Part shown: positions 1 through 8,035 of the stretch, piece by piece | Layout of the letters: every line of letters starts with the position of its first letter | Position numbering within the stretch: position 1 is the stretch's first letter | Made by a program: the position numbers and the translations under genes | Assembly (NCBI GenBank): GCA_015231705.1 | Contig: JADGBC010000008.1 | Location: 1-45,908, forward strand | Reading direction: 5' to 3' | From: Desulfamplus sp. | GTDB lineage: Bacteria; Desulfobacterota; Desulfobacteria; Desulfobacterales; Desulfobacteraceae | Length of the DNA stretch: 45,908 bases | Notes under the pieces: generated by a model | What the model was told of the DNA's origin: nothing | Database searches by the model: none | What the model saw: the letters and a program-made list of their open reading frames with translations, nothing else

Positions 1-72
1 GGTTTTAATGCTTTAAATCTGATGCGAAATGGAAAGTTGATCGAGGTTAAAATGAGAGCCTCACCTATCTGA
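1..72 (+). CDS. possible 3' end of an unidentified gene
   Basis: Frame 1 is open from the window edge to a TGA at 70-72 and would encode the last 23 residues of a protein, ending KMRASPI. The other two plus frames stop within the first 15 bases. The fragment is too short for a family call, and a 23-codon open stretch can occur by chance. It would be convergent with lipA, leaving about 90 bp of AT-rich sequence between the two stops. Confidence 0.3.
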   Translation, partial: GFNALNLMRNGKLIEVKMRASPI

Positions 73-162
73 TAATATTAAGAATATTTCAAATGTCTAT
101 TTTTTTAAATCGCTGCTGAAACCCTGTTGTTCTTTTCAGAATTACTCTCTTTCTTTTCAGAG

Positions 163-1197
163 TTATCTGCACAACTTGTCTGCCTCGTAAGAGCTTCTAA
201 CAAAAGGAGCTGATGCCACAGATTCAAATCCAATTGACTCTGCAAATTCCTTTAGTTCATCAAACTCTTTTGGCTCATAGTATTTCATAACAGGAAGATG
301 TTTTGCCGATGGTTGAAGGTACTGGCCAATTGTCAGAATTTTGCACCCATGTTGATAAAGATCTTTTATAGTCTCTTGAAGCTCCTCTTTTGTCTCTCCA
401 AGCCCCACCATTATCCCTGATTTTACAGGGGTTGTTATAGATGTTGCGGGGATTGTTCTGGATATTGCAGTTGTTGTGGTGCTGCCAGATATGACGCTAT
501 CTTTCTCTGCTAACAGCTTTTGCTCCTTTGCTGGCAAAGATACAAGCGAAAGAGGTGATTGAAGTAAAGAGGATACTTTAGGTAAAGAGGATGATTTTTC
601 ATATCTACTGGCTCTTTGAATCAGTTCAAGAGATCTTTCATACTGAGCTTCTGGACGTACTGTTGAATAAAGAGATGGAACTGTCTCTATATTGTGGTTA
701 AGTACATCAGGCCATGCCTCCATTACGGTATTCAAAGCCTCAGGACTTCCTTGAAAATCTGGTATCAGCACCTCGATTTTTATCCCTTGTGGAATAAAAT
801 TTCTGATCTGATTTATCGTTGCTGCAAAGTGTGATGCTCCTCCATCTTCAAGATCGTCACGAGTAACTGATGTTATCACAACATACTTTAATCCAAGCTC
901 AAGGGCTGCTTTTGCAACTCTTGTCGGTTCACCAGGATCAAGAGATAATGGATTTCCGGTTTTGACATTGCAGAATCTGCAGTTTCTTGTGCATTGGTCT
1001 CCCATGATCATGAAAGTTGAAGTTTGTCTTGAGAAGCATTCCCACATATTGGGGCATTTAGCCTCTTGGCATACTGTATGTAGATTGGATCTGCTCAGAA
1101 GCTGCCTTACCTTTTCGTACTCAGAGCCAGTTGGAAGGTTTCTTTTAAGCCATGAAGGTTTTTGTCCTGGTTGTTTTGTTTGCAATGTTGATTTCAT
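163..1197 (-). CDS. lipA: lipoyl synthase LipA with internal low-complexity insertion
   Basis: Radical SAM enzyme that inserts two sulfurs into the octanoyl group carried by GcvH or E2 proteins. The auxiliary cluster cysteines are visible as CX4CX5C (C43, C48, C54), the radical-SAM motif as CX3CX2C (C69, C73, C76), and the C-terminal RSSY serine motif at about 334-337. At 344 aa it is longer than the usual 285-320. The excess is a Ser/Thr-rich stretch at about residues 200-256, between YERSLELIQRAS and the conserved KSGIMVGLGET motif, where relatives have only a short linker. The start codon overlaps the lipB stop by 4 bases (ATGA), so the two are probably translationally coupled. It is the last gene of the gcv-lip run. 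Confidence 0.95.
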   Translation of the reverse strand: MKSTLQTKQPGQKPSWLKRNLPTGSEYEKVRQLLSRSNLHTVCQEAKCPNMWECFSRQTSTFMIMGDQCTRNCRFCNVKTGNPLSLDPGEPTRVAKAALELGLKYVVITSVTRDDLEDGGASHFAATINQIRNFIPQGIKIEVLIPDFQGSPEALNTVMEAWPDVLNHNIETVPSLYSTVRPEAQYERSLELIQRASRYEKSSSLPKVSSLLQSPLSLVSLPAKEQKLLAEKDSVISGSTTTTAISRTIPATSITTPVKSGIMVGLGETKEELQETIKDLYQHGCKILTIGQYLQPSAKHLPVMKYYEPKEFDELKEFAESIGFESVASAPFVRSSYEADKLCR

Positions 1198-1949
1198 AGG
1201 TCGCTGCTTGTAAGTTTCTTAAAATGGTGAAGTAACTTTTCCTTTACACTTTTGATATCAATATTTTTTGCACGTTCATTTTCAAGAGAGGTCATTGATA
1301 TTCCCGCCATTCCACAAGGATTTATCCAGCCAAAAGGGGTAAGATCAAGATTTACGTTCAAGGCGAGACCGTGAAAAGATATTCCCCGTTTTACAGATAA
1401 TCCAATGCTGCCAAGTTTTGCATTGCTGCTTACCCCTGAGATATCAATATTATTGTTTAAATCTGAGTTGTTGTCTAAATCTGAATTGATCTCTGGAACT
1501 AAAGTGATGTTCTGTTGCAAGCTGGAACCATCAATCTGCCTTTTTTTAACCCAAACACCATGATTTTTTTTGTCTCTTAGTGCAGTGACGCCAAAATCTG
1601 AAGCAGTCCTTATCATGACCTCTTCCAGAGCATGAACAAATTCCGAGACTCCTGTTTTCTTTAGTTCAAGGTTTACAATCGGGTAGAGCACAATCTGTCC
1701 TGGGCCATGATAGGTTATATTGCCGCCACGCTCAGTCTGGATAATGGCGATATTTCTTGATTTCAAGAACTCTTCTGATACTACAAGATTTTCCCTTCCC
1801 CCACGTTTGCCAAGGGTGAAGACCGCCGGATGTTCAAGTATCAGAATTACATCATGTGCAATATCGCCATTGATTCTATCAGAGACAATTTTCTTTTGAA
1901 GCTCAAATGCCTTAATGTAATCGATCAGATTTAAATCAATAATTTCCAC
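1194..1949 (-). CDS. lipB: lipoyl(octanoyl) transferase LipB with Asn/Asp/Ser-rich insertion
   Basis: Transfers octanoate from acyl-ACP to the lipoyl-domain lysine of GcvH, the step before LipA. Family motifs are present: RGGNITYHGPGQ (about 74-85), the active-site Lys in KLGSIG (K178) and the catalytic Cys in INPCG (C212). The 251-aa length exceeds the usual ~210 because about 40 residues rich in Asn, Asp and Ser (about 140-177) lie between GVWV and the catalytic-Lys motif. The start is GTG at 1949; no good Shine-Dalgarno is visible and no other in-frame start lies near the conserved N-terminus. It lies 137 bp downstream of gcvPB on the same strand. Confidence 0.93.
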   Translation of the reverse strand: MEIIDLNLIDYIKAFELQKKIVSDRINGDIAHDVILILEHPAVFTLGKRGGRENLVVSEEFLKSRNIAIIQTERGGNITYHGPGQIVLYPIVNLELKKTGVSEFVHALEEVMIRTASDFGVTALRDKKNHGVWVKKRQIDGSSLQQNITLVPEINSDLDNNSDLNNNIDISGVSSNAKLGSIGLSVKRGISFHGLALNVNLDLTPFGWINPCGMAGISMTSLENERAKNIDIKSVKEKLLHHFKKLTSSDL

Positions 1950-2086
1950 TGTTTTGATGAATCATTCTCTCCAGTATTTTGATTAACGTGAAAATAGATT
2001 CCCCATTTTCATGATTCTGAGCAGGCCATACAACGGTCATGAATGTTTGATCATCCTTTGAGTACCCGTTTTGACCTTTTGAAACA

Positions 2087-3595
2087 TCATCCTCTGAGAA
2101 CCGGTTTTCTGGCTGCTGAAACCTCATCAAGCCTTGAGAGCTTGGCAAGGTGAGGAGCTGACTTGAGTATTTCAGGGTTCTCTTTTGCCTCTTGAACAAT
2201 CGATTTAAATGCACCAATGAATTGATCAATAGTCTCTTTTGACTCTGTTTCTGTAGGCTCAATCATAATTGCCCCATGAACAACAAGCGGGAAATAGACT
2301 GTTGGCGGATGAAATCCATAATCCATAATTCGTTTTGCCATATCCAGGGTGCTGACTCCATTATCAGCCTGAAATTTATCGGTAAATACGCACTCATGCA
2401 TACATGGTCTGTCATATGGAAGATGCAGATCTTCTCTTAGACACTCCTTGATGTAGTTTGCATTGAGAACAGCAAGTTTGCTCACGTCAGTAAGGCCTTT
2501 TGCACCCATTGTAAGAATATAGGAGTAGGCTCTTACCATGATGCCAAAATGTCCGTGAAATGTAAGCATTCTGCCCATTGAATCTGGTTTGTCATATACT
2601 AAGGTGTATCTGTCATCCTTTTTTTGAACTCTTGGAACAGGCAAAAATGGTTCAAGAGCTTTTACCACAGCAATAGGACCAGATCCAGGGCCACCTCCAC
2701 CGTGAGGTGTGCTGAATGTTTTATGAAGATTAAGATGGATTACATCAATACCAAGATCGCCAGGTTTGACAATTCCCATGATGGCGTTCATGTTGGCACC
2801 ATCACCATACACAAGCCCCCCCTTGGCATGGACAATATCTGCAATCTCTTTGATGTTCTCCTCAAACAGCCCCAGAGTATTGGGATTTGTAATCATTATG
2901 CCGGCGGTCTCTTCATCCATTACAGCCGCCACAGCTTCCGGTGTAAGGATGCCATCTTCTCCAGAATGGATATTGATGGATTCATATCCGCAAAGTGTTG
3001 CACTGGCCGGGTTTGTACCGTGGGCAGTATCAGGAATGATGATTTTTGATCTTTGATGCCCCATTTTTGCATGATACGCATGGATTGCAAGCATGCCTGC
3101 AAGCTCACCATGAGCTCCTGCCGCAGGCTGGAGAGTAACTGCCTCCATTCCTGTAATTTCAGCAAGATACTGCTCAAGGTTATATATCATCTCAAGGGCA
3201 CCCTGACACAGATCCTCATCAAGCAGAGGGTGGGCACCGGCAAATCCAGGACGGGCAGCCTGAACCTCATTGGTCTTGGGATTGTACTTCATTGTGCATG
3301 AACCCAATGGATACATACCGGAATCCACACCAAAATTCCACTGGGAAAGGCGTGTGTAATGGCGTACAACATCCATCTCGCTCAACTGGGGCAACTCAGG
3401 TGGATCAGACGTAAGTTCCGGATCAAGAAGAGACTCTTCAACATCTTGTGCCGGAATAGAGACAGCACATCTTCCTTCACGACTCTTTTCCCATAAAAAC
3501 GACTCTTTAAATATAAGACCGCTTGTTGCAGTCTGGTGGGCGTTATGGCACTTCTGGACACCGCCTCTGCATGTGTTGGCAATATGTTCTTCCAT
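2087..3595 (-). CDS. gcvPB: glycine dehydrogenase (decarboxylating) subunit 2
   Basis: C-terminal half of the split P-protein of the glycine cleavage system; with GcvPA it decarboxylates glycine and passes the aminomethyl group to lipoyl-GcvH. The PLP-binding lysine lies in HLNLHKTFSTPHGGGGPG (Lys about 292), and the family end ARKPVLRG is complete. The frame can be opened at a GTG (3598), but the ATG at 3595 has GGAGG seven bases upstream and is preferred, giving 502 aa. The first ~20 residues, rich in His and Cys, precede the conserved LIF...EKSREGR region and look like a lineage extension. It follows gcvPA with a 67-bp gap. Confidence 0.96.
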   Translation of the reverse strand: MEEHIANTCRGGVQKCHNAHQTATSGLIFKESFLWEKSREGRCAVSIPAQDVEESLLDPELTSDPPELPQLSEMDVVRHYTRLSQWNFGVDSGMYPLGSCTMKYNPKTNEVQAARPGFAGAHPLLDEDLCQGALEMIYNLEQYLAEITGMEAVTLQPAAGAHGELAGMLAIHAYHAKMGHQRSKIIIPDTAHGTNPASATLCGYESINIHSGEDGILTPEAVAAVMDEETAGIMITNPNTLGLFEENIKEIADIVHAKGGLVYGDGANMNAIMGIVKPGDLGIDVIHLNLHKTFSTPHGGGGPGSGPIAVVKALEPFLPVPRVQKKDDRYTLVYDKPDSMGRMLTFHGHFGIMVRAYSYILTMGAKGLTDVSKLAVLNANYIKECLREDLHLPYDRPCMHECVFTDKFQADNGVSTLDMAKRIMDYGFHPPTVYFPLVVHGAIMIEPTETESKETIDQFIGAFKSIVQEAKENPEILKSAPHLAKLSRLDEVSAARKPVLRG

Positions 3596-3662
3596 CACTT
3601 CACCTCCAAAAGATAATTGATTAACCTGTAAAAAGTTTTAGAAGCTGCAATATTTTTTTTAA

Positions 3663-4994
3663 TCATTTTAACTCCCTTGCAAGCATCTCAATATCATCTT
3701 TGGAAAAGACCTCAGTTGCACAGAAAAGGTAGTGATTTTTAAGTGTCGGATAATATTTTTCAATAGCAAGTCCTGCTACAATGCCTCTTTTTTTGACAGA
3801 TTCTCTTTTTGCCTCAAAGCCGTCCGGTGCCTTGACTACAAACTCATTGAAAAACGGAGTTGCAAAGGGTACCTTGAATCCAGTCTCTTCCAGTTTTGTC
3901 TTGAGAAACATTGCTTTGTCATGGTTGGTCTGTGCAATTTTTCTGATCCCGATTTTGCCCAAAGTTGCCATATACATTGCCGCAGTCATGGCATTTAGCC
4001 CATTGTTGGAACAGATATTGGAGCTTGCCTTCTCTCTTTTGATATGCTGCTCTCTTGTTGAGAGAGTAAGAACAAAACCATCTTCTCCTCGTCTGTCCTT
4101 TGTCCGTCCGACAAGTCTTCCTGGAAGATCTCTGACATACTGTTTGCTGCTTGTCATAATTCCAAGTCCAGGGCCTCCAAACGACTGGGCAATACCAAGA
4201 CTTTGGCCTTCGCCTGCAACAATATCTACTCCAAAGTGGCCAGGATTTTTTAAAAGGCCATAGGCAAGTACTTCTGTAAAAGATGTGATGAAAAATATAT
4301 TTTTCTTTGTTGCAATCTCTTTAACTTTACCAAGATTTTCGATGCATCCGAAAAAGTTGGGAGACTGCACCGCAACTGCTGCAATATCATCCATTGTATC
4401 AAGTGGGGAGAGATCTGTTGTGCCGTCCGGTTTTGACGGCAGTTCGACCATCTGGTATCCGGCAGGTTCAAGGTAGGTTTTAACAATCTGCCTGTGGTGG
4501 GGATGAACCAAAGATGATATCGCAACTTTATTCTGTTTTTTCTTTTTGCGAAGGGCTATCATAAGTGCTTCAGAAAGAGCTGTTCCGCAGTCATAGTGTG
4601 ACGCTGTTGCAACTTCTGTCCCCAGCAGTTCGGTTATCATGGTTTGAAATTCATAGATTCCCTGCAATGTTCCCTGGCTTATTTCAGGTTGGTACGGAGT
4701 GTAGGCTGTCATAAACTCAGAGCGTGATATAAGATAGGGAATAATTGATGGAATATGATGTGGATAGCTTCCAGCACCAATAAATACCTTATGTGATGAG
4801 GTTGACGCATTTTTTGAAGATAACTCTGCCATATGTGCATTTAGTTCCCACTCAGTCAAGGGCTGTGGCAGACACATCTCTTTTTTGACGCGATAACTCT
4901 TTGGGATTGTTGGGAAAAGATCATCAAGAGAATTGTAGCCTGTTTTTGCAAGCATCTCTTTGATATCTTGATCAGTATGGGGAAGATAACGCAT
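3663..4994 (-). CDS. gcvPA: glycine dehydrogenase (decarboxylating) subunit 1
   Basis: N-terminal half of the two-subunit glycine decarboxylase, partner of the gcvPB product. It carries typical GcvPA blocks: an N-terminus RYLPHTDQDIKEML, GAGSYPHHIP near residue 75, YQPEISQGTLQ, and GGPGLGI in the second half. An ATG at 5003 overlaps the gcvH stop, but it abuts the AAAGGA sequence directly. The ATG at 4994 has that AAAGGA eight bases upstream and gives the usual MRY start, so it is preferred (443 aa). The gene starts five bases after the gcvH stop, consistent with one transcript. Confidence 0.95.
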   Translation of the reverse strand: MRYLPHTDQDIKEMLAKTGYNSLDDLFPTIPKSYRVKKEMCLPQPLTEWELNAHMAELSSKNASTSSHKVFIGAGSYPHHIPSIIPYLISRSEFMTAYTPYQPEISQGTLQGIYEFQTMITELLGTEVATASHYDCGTALSEALMIALRKKKKQNKVAISSLVHPHHRQIVKTYLEPAGYQMVELPSKPDGTTDLSPLDTMDDIAAVAVQSPNFFGCIENLGKVKEIATKKNIFFITSFTEVLAYGLLKNPGHFGVDIVAGEGQSLGIAQSFGGPGLGIMTSSKQYVRDLPGRLVGRTKDRRGEDGFVLTLSTREQHIKREKASSNICSNNGLNAMTAAMYMATLGKIGIRKIAQTNHDKAMFLKTKLEETGFKVPFATPFFNEFVVKAPDGFEAKRESVKKRGIVAGLAIEKYYPTLKNHYLFCATEVFSKDDIEMLARELK

Positions 4995-4999
4995 GGCAA

Positions 5000-5398
5000 T
5001 CATCCTTTCAGCATCTGAAAATATGATGCTTTATCCTTAAGGTTGTCAAGTTCAGAAAGGTTATCAGCTTTTATCTTGATAATCCATCCATCTTCATAGG
5101 GTGAGTTGTTGATAAGCTCAGGTGCTTCGGCAAGAGAGTCATTAACTGCAAAAATTTTTCCTGAAACAGGAGTATATATTTCGGAGACCGCTTTTACAGA
5201 CTCGACGGTTCCAAACTGATCTCCTTTAGAGAAGGTATCCCCAATTTCAGGTACTTCAACAAAAACAACTTCACCCAACTGATCTTGTGCATAATCATCA
5301 ATTCCAATAGTTACTACATCTCCGTCAACTCTTGCCCACTCATGGTCATCAGAATACTTTAAATTTTCCGGCAGATTAAGTTCGCTGAGCTCTTTCAT
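5000..5398 (-). CDS. gcvH: glycine cleavage system H protein
   Basis: Lipoyl carrier that shuttles the aminomethyl intermediate between P-, T- and L-proteins. At 132 aa it has the normal size. The lipoylation site is Lys69 in the motif ESVKAVSE, the target of LipB and LipA encoded downstream. A good ribosome-binding site (AAGGAG, eight bases before ATG) fixes the start. A repeat element separates it from gcvT upstream. Confidence 0.97.
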   Translation of the reverse strand: MKELSELNLPENLKYSDDHEWARVDGDVVTIGIDDYAQDQLGEVVFVEVPEIGDTFSKGDQFGTVESVKAVSEIYTPVSGKIFAVNDSLAEAPELINNSPYEDGWIIKIKADNLSELDNLKDKASYFQMLKG

Positions 5399-5461
5399 TT
5401 GTTTTTCTCCTTGTTTGTTTTGATTTGTAATTTTCAGGCGGCTATTAACGACTTACGAGTT

Positions 5462-5545
5462 TATATGAAAGTCTCTGTAAGAGACTGTTTTTATGAAGAC
5501 TTTCATCACTTCGATTGTGGCGGTCATCTGCCATGGAGGTTATAT
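5462..5545 (+). repeat. repeat family A, copy 1 (degenerate)
   Basis: Copy of the intergenic repeat described under findings. GAAAGTC (5467-5473) and GACTTTC (5498-5504) form an inverted pair, with a smaller AGTCTC/GAGACT hairpin inside. The right end GGTTATATAAAG runs into gcvT, whose TAA stop (5540-5542, read on the minus strand) lies within it. Confidence 0.7.
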
Positions 5546-6820
5546 AAAGTTGGATATTTTACCTCTTGCTGTTCTGTGTGGCCGCACGTCATCTACAATG
5601 GTGACATTGATCTTTCGATTTTTCTCCTGCAGAACAAGTTTTGTTCCAATATCAAGTTTTCGGTCAACCAGAACAAAACCGCAGCTTATGCCCTTTGCCT
5701 TGAAACCTTCTGGTAGATCTGGTGAAGCAATGCTGTAGATTTTATTGTTATGCCAGCCTATTGCCATATCAGTGGCACAGGTAAGAACAGTTCCAATAGC
5801 TTTGCCGTTGCCGTCAATAACCTGAGAGTCAGAGCCTGCTCCAATTTTCCTTAAGTCCTGCCCGACAAACGCAAATGTGTATCTTGTACCATTCTCATTT
5901 TTGGAATTCTCGGAACTTAGAAGTGCTTCGCTGCCGATAAATGTCTTGGTAAAACCGCTTTTGTCTGAATCATATGGCAAAGCAAAACTCCACGGTGTAT
6001 TGACAAATTTCCAGTTTCCCACATCCTGATGAGACAGGGGAAGAACCGAACCAGCTCTTAAGGAGTCTCTTGCACCAAGTCCGCAGGCAATAAGATTATA
6101 CTCCTTTCCAGCTTCAAGTATATCTTGCCATAATTGCACAATGGCATCAGGGGATATAAACATTTCAAAGCCAAATTCCCCTGTATAACCAGATCTCGAT
6201 AGAAGCAGAGGAGTTCCGTTTTTTAGTCTTGCTTTGGAATCCGCACTCAAATCTCCTTTAAAGGAGAAATAGGGCATTTTTTCAAACAGGGTATCAGGGT
6301 TATGAAGGACTTTTTTTAAAATTTTTGCTGAATTTTTGCCCTGAATATCCATTTTTGATACTTTTTCGGATAAATCAGTGACTGTTACCTCTACAGGTCT
6401 CTCATGGCCTGCAATCAGGGAGCTTTTGTGATTTTGAAAATGGCTCGCAACAGTTGTGCCCATACCGGCATTTACACAGACCATGTAGCTTGTCTCATCA
6501 AACCTGTAAACAATCGCATCGTCAATCACATGGCCTTTTTCATTGAGGATCGCACCATAAACACATCTTCCATTTTTAAGAGAGTCAAGATCTCTGGTAT
6601 GGCAAAGTTGAAGTAGATTTAAAGCATCTTTTCCTGTAACCATAACACAGGCCATATGACTGGTATCAAAAATTCCGGCAGATTCAACCACTGCAAGATG
6701 TTCAAGTTTTACTCCGGTTTCATACCAGAGTGGCATATCAAAACCGCCAAAATTTGCCATATTGGCACCATTTGCTCTGTGCCAACTGTTAAGCTGAGTT
6801 GTTTTCAGTGTAGTTTCCAT
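5540..6820 (-). CDS. gcvT: aminomethyltransferase (glycine cleavage T protein)
   Basis: Transfers the methylene group from aminomethyl-GcvH to tetrahydrofolate, releasing ammonia. It shows family blocks FGGFDMPLWY (about 25-34), GIFDTSHM, SRSGYTGEFGFEMF and GLGARDSLRAGSVLPL. At 426 aa it is longer than the ~365 of E. coli GcvT; the extra length is spread through the middle and the C-terminal half (for example around LLSSENSKNENGTR). An AGGAAA lies six bases before the ATG. It is the first enzyme gene of the gcv-lip run, with the Lrp-type regulator upstream on the same strand. Confidence 0.95.
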   Translation of the reverse strand: METTLKTTQLNSWHRANGANMANFGGFDMPLWYETGVKLEHLAVVESAGIFDTSHMACVMVTGKDALNLLQLCHTRDLDSLKNGRCVYGAILNEKGHVIDDAIVYRFDETSYMVCVNAGMGTTVASHFQNHKSSLIAGHERPVEVTVTDLSEKVSKMDIQGKNSAKILKKVLHNPDTLFEKMPYFSFKGDLSADSKARLKNGTPLLLSRSGYTGEFGFEMFISPDAIVQLWQDILEAGKEYNLIACGLGARDSLRAGSVLPLSHQDVGNWKFVNTPWSFALPYDSDKSGFTKTFIGSEALLSSENSKNENGTRYTFAFVGQDLRKIGAGSDSQVIDGNGKAIGTVLTCATDMAIGWHNNKIYSIASPDLPEGFKAKGISCGFVLVDRKLDIGTKLVLQEKNRKINVTIVDDVRPHRTARGKISNFI

Positions 6821-6893
6821 AAGTAATTTCCTGTTTTTTTAAACTCTAAATCATGATCGTCTCGTAAAAAGGCATTTTTTTAAATGCGTCATA

Positions 6894-6986
6894 AATAACC
6901 GGCACGGCCGGAGCGAGGTATTGCTCTTGGCCACGACGAAGAATGAAAGTCCGATGATTACTGCCATTTAAAGAGACTTTCACATA
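6894..6986 (-). repeat. repeat family A, copy 2
   Basis: Reads AATAACCGGCACGGCCGG at the left and AAGAGACTTTCACATAA at the right, nearly the same as copy 3 at 16853-16944 over its whole length. It contains the CCGGC/GCCGG mini-hairpin and the GAAAGTC/GACTTTC inverted pair. It lies between the Lrp-type gene and gcvT. Confidence 0.85.
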
Positions 6987-7006
6987 AAATTTAGATAGTT
7001 ATGACT

Positions 7007-7037
7007 CGTAAAAAGTTCCTGTTCAGGACTTTTTACG
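7007..7037. terminator. stem-loop, possible bidirectional terminator
   Basis: CGTAAAAAGTTCCT (7007-7020) pairs with AGGACTTTTTACG (7025-7037) apart from one bulged base, around a four-base loop. The stem holds its own A- and T-runs, so it could end transcription on either strand. It lies between the Lrp-type gene (ending 7107) and gcvT and may separate the regulator transcript from the gcv genes. Related CTCGTAAAAA motifs flank it near 6860 and 7058. Confidence 0.5.
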
Positions 7038-7106
7038 GGAGAATCAATCATGACTCTCTCGTAAAAAAAATCGATGCTCAATGTCGGTTGTAAAATTCAA
7101 TGTCAG

Positions 7107-7550
7107 CTATAAGATATAAGGAACCATAAGTTTATAAGATTTATAAACCACAAAAGTTTCAACAGAACGGATTCCTTTTACCTTGGATATCTCATCTGTA
7201 TAAAATTCCAGAAGCCCAAACCCCTCATTAAACAGAACCAGGACAATAAGATCATATCTTCCAGTAACAACTGTAGCCGAAATTACACCTCTGAGCTTGG
7301 ATATCTCTTCACCTTTTTCCACAAGGTTTGTTTCAGAAAGCTTTATGCCAATAATAACTATTTTGTGGCCAGGAAGAGATGAAGGATCGAATAACCCGCA
7401 GATATCAAGCACATTTTCCTCTTTGAGTTTTGCTACTCTTGTCCTTACGGTATTTTCGGTTACATTTAGTTTATCCGCTATGCTTTTGAAGGATTTTCTT
7501 CCGTCTTTGAGTTCCTTTATTATTTCAATATTAATATCATCAATTTTCAT
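7107..7550 (-). CDS. Lrp/AsnC family transcriptional regulator
   Basis: 147-aa regulator with the standard two-part layout: an N-terminal helix-turn-helix (about residues 4-45, IADKLNVTENTVRTRVAKL) and a C-terminal RAM ligand-binding domain (about 65-140, VVTGRYDLIVLV). Family members bind amino acids. Its place directly upstream of gcvT, on the same strand, suggests control of glycine cleavage in response to glycine or another amino acid; this is inference from position. The ribosome-binding site is weak (GGATC about ten bases upstream). The 485 bp upstream, shared with divergent lpdA, would hold its promoter. Confidence 0.88.
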   Translation of the reverse strand: MKIDDINIEIIKELKDGRKSFKSIADKLNVTENTVRTRVAKLKEENVLDICGLFDPSSLPGHKIVIIGIKLSETNLVEKGEEISKLRGVISATVVTGRYDLIVLVLFNEGFGLLEFYTDEISKVKGIRSVETFVVYKSYKLMVPYIL

Positions 7551-7616
7551 AGAGTGTTGAGATCCATTTTAATAAGGGTTTAGATCCTACTTTAAAGGCT
7601 TTGATACAGCTATCTT

Positions 7617-7635
7617 AGGAGACTTTCACATAAAA
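7617..7635 (-). repeat. fragment of repeat family A
   Basis: TAGGAGACTTTCACATAAAA repeats the outer end of copies 2 and 3, without the GC-rich half. It lies in the lpdA/regulator divergent region. Confidence 0.5.
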
Positions 7636-7793
7636 GAATCAATGAATGTTATTCATAATTTGATCAATTAATGTATTGCAGTGCAAAAGTCAAATAAAAA
7701 TTAAATAAATTTATGAAAACATCAAAAACAAGATTGAAAAAAATTGTTTTTCATCAAATTTACTGTTATTGTCAGTGTGCAATATATAATATA

Positions 7794-7966
7794 CTCAAAA
7801 TCGACACCTATCGATTCCTAAGGCCTTTTCAACACAGTCTGAATCAGGATATTCAGGATGAAAGGATTTACAGGATAAACATCTTGTCCATCCTGTAAAT
7901 CCTGGCCATCCTGATTCAGACAGATGAAGATTTGCCTGTAAATGATAGCAAGGTGTCGTTTTTGAG
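7794..7966. repeat. nested inverted-repeat element in the lpdA upstream region
   Basis: An outer pair, CTCAAAATCGACACC (7794-7808) and GGTGTCGTTTTTGAG (7952-7966), matches with one mismatch. Inside it a perfect 14-bp pair, GTCTGAATCAGGAT (7837-7850) and ATCCTGATTCAGAC (7908-7921), encloses further complementary sequence (GGATTTACAGGATAAAC against CATCCTGTAAATCC). The inner part resembles the 'ATCCTGTAAATCC' hairpin repeats scattered in many bacterial genomes. The element occupies most of the intergenic space before lpdA and could fold into a long hairpin or be a small non-autonomous mobile element. Confidence 0.7.
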
Positions 7967-8035
7967 AATATAGAAGAGGATTCTTTTTAAAGATTTAAAA
8001 TCAGAACGGAATTGAAAAAGGAGATTTATAATATC

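Noticed and set aside
1936-2262. 108-codon minus-strand frame overlapping the end of gcvPB and the start of lipB
   Set aside because: Most of it is gcvPB in another frame. The remainder (from an internal ATG at 2040) has a poorly spaced ribosome site and no recognisable features. gcvPB is complete at its C-terminus, so it is not a frameshifted tail.
6821-7106. Glycine riboswitch upstream of gcvT
   Set aside because: I looked for the tandem aptamer pattern expected before gcvT; the region is instead filled by repeat copy 2 and a terminator-like hairpin.
7713-7898. 61-codon plus-strand frame upstream of lpdA
   Set aside because: It runs through the nested palindrome, has no ribosome site and looks like an accident of the repeat.
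8012-8035. TTG start giving a longer lpdA
   Set aside because: It would place the AAAAGGAG site inside the coding sequence; the ATG at 8036 fits better.
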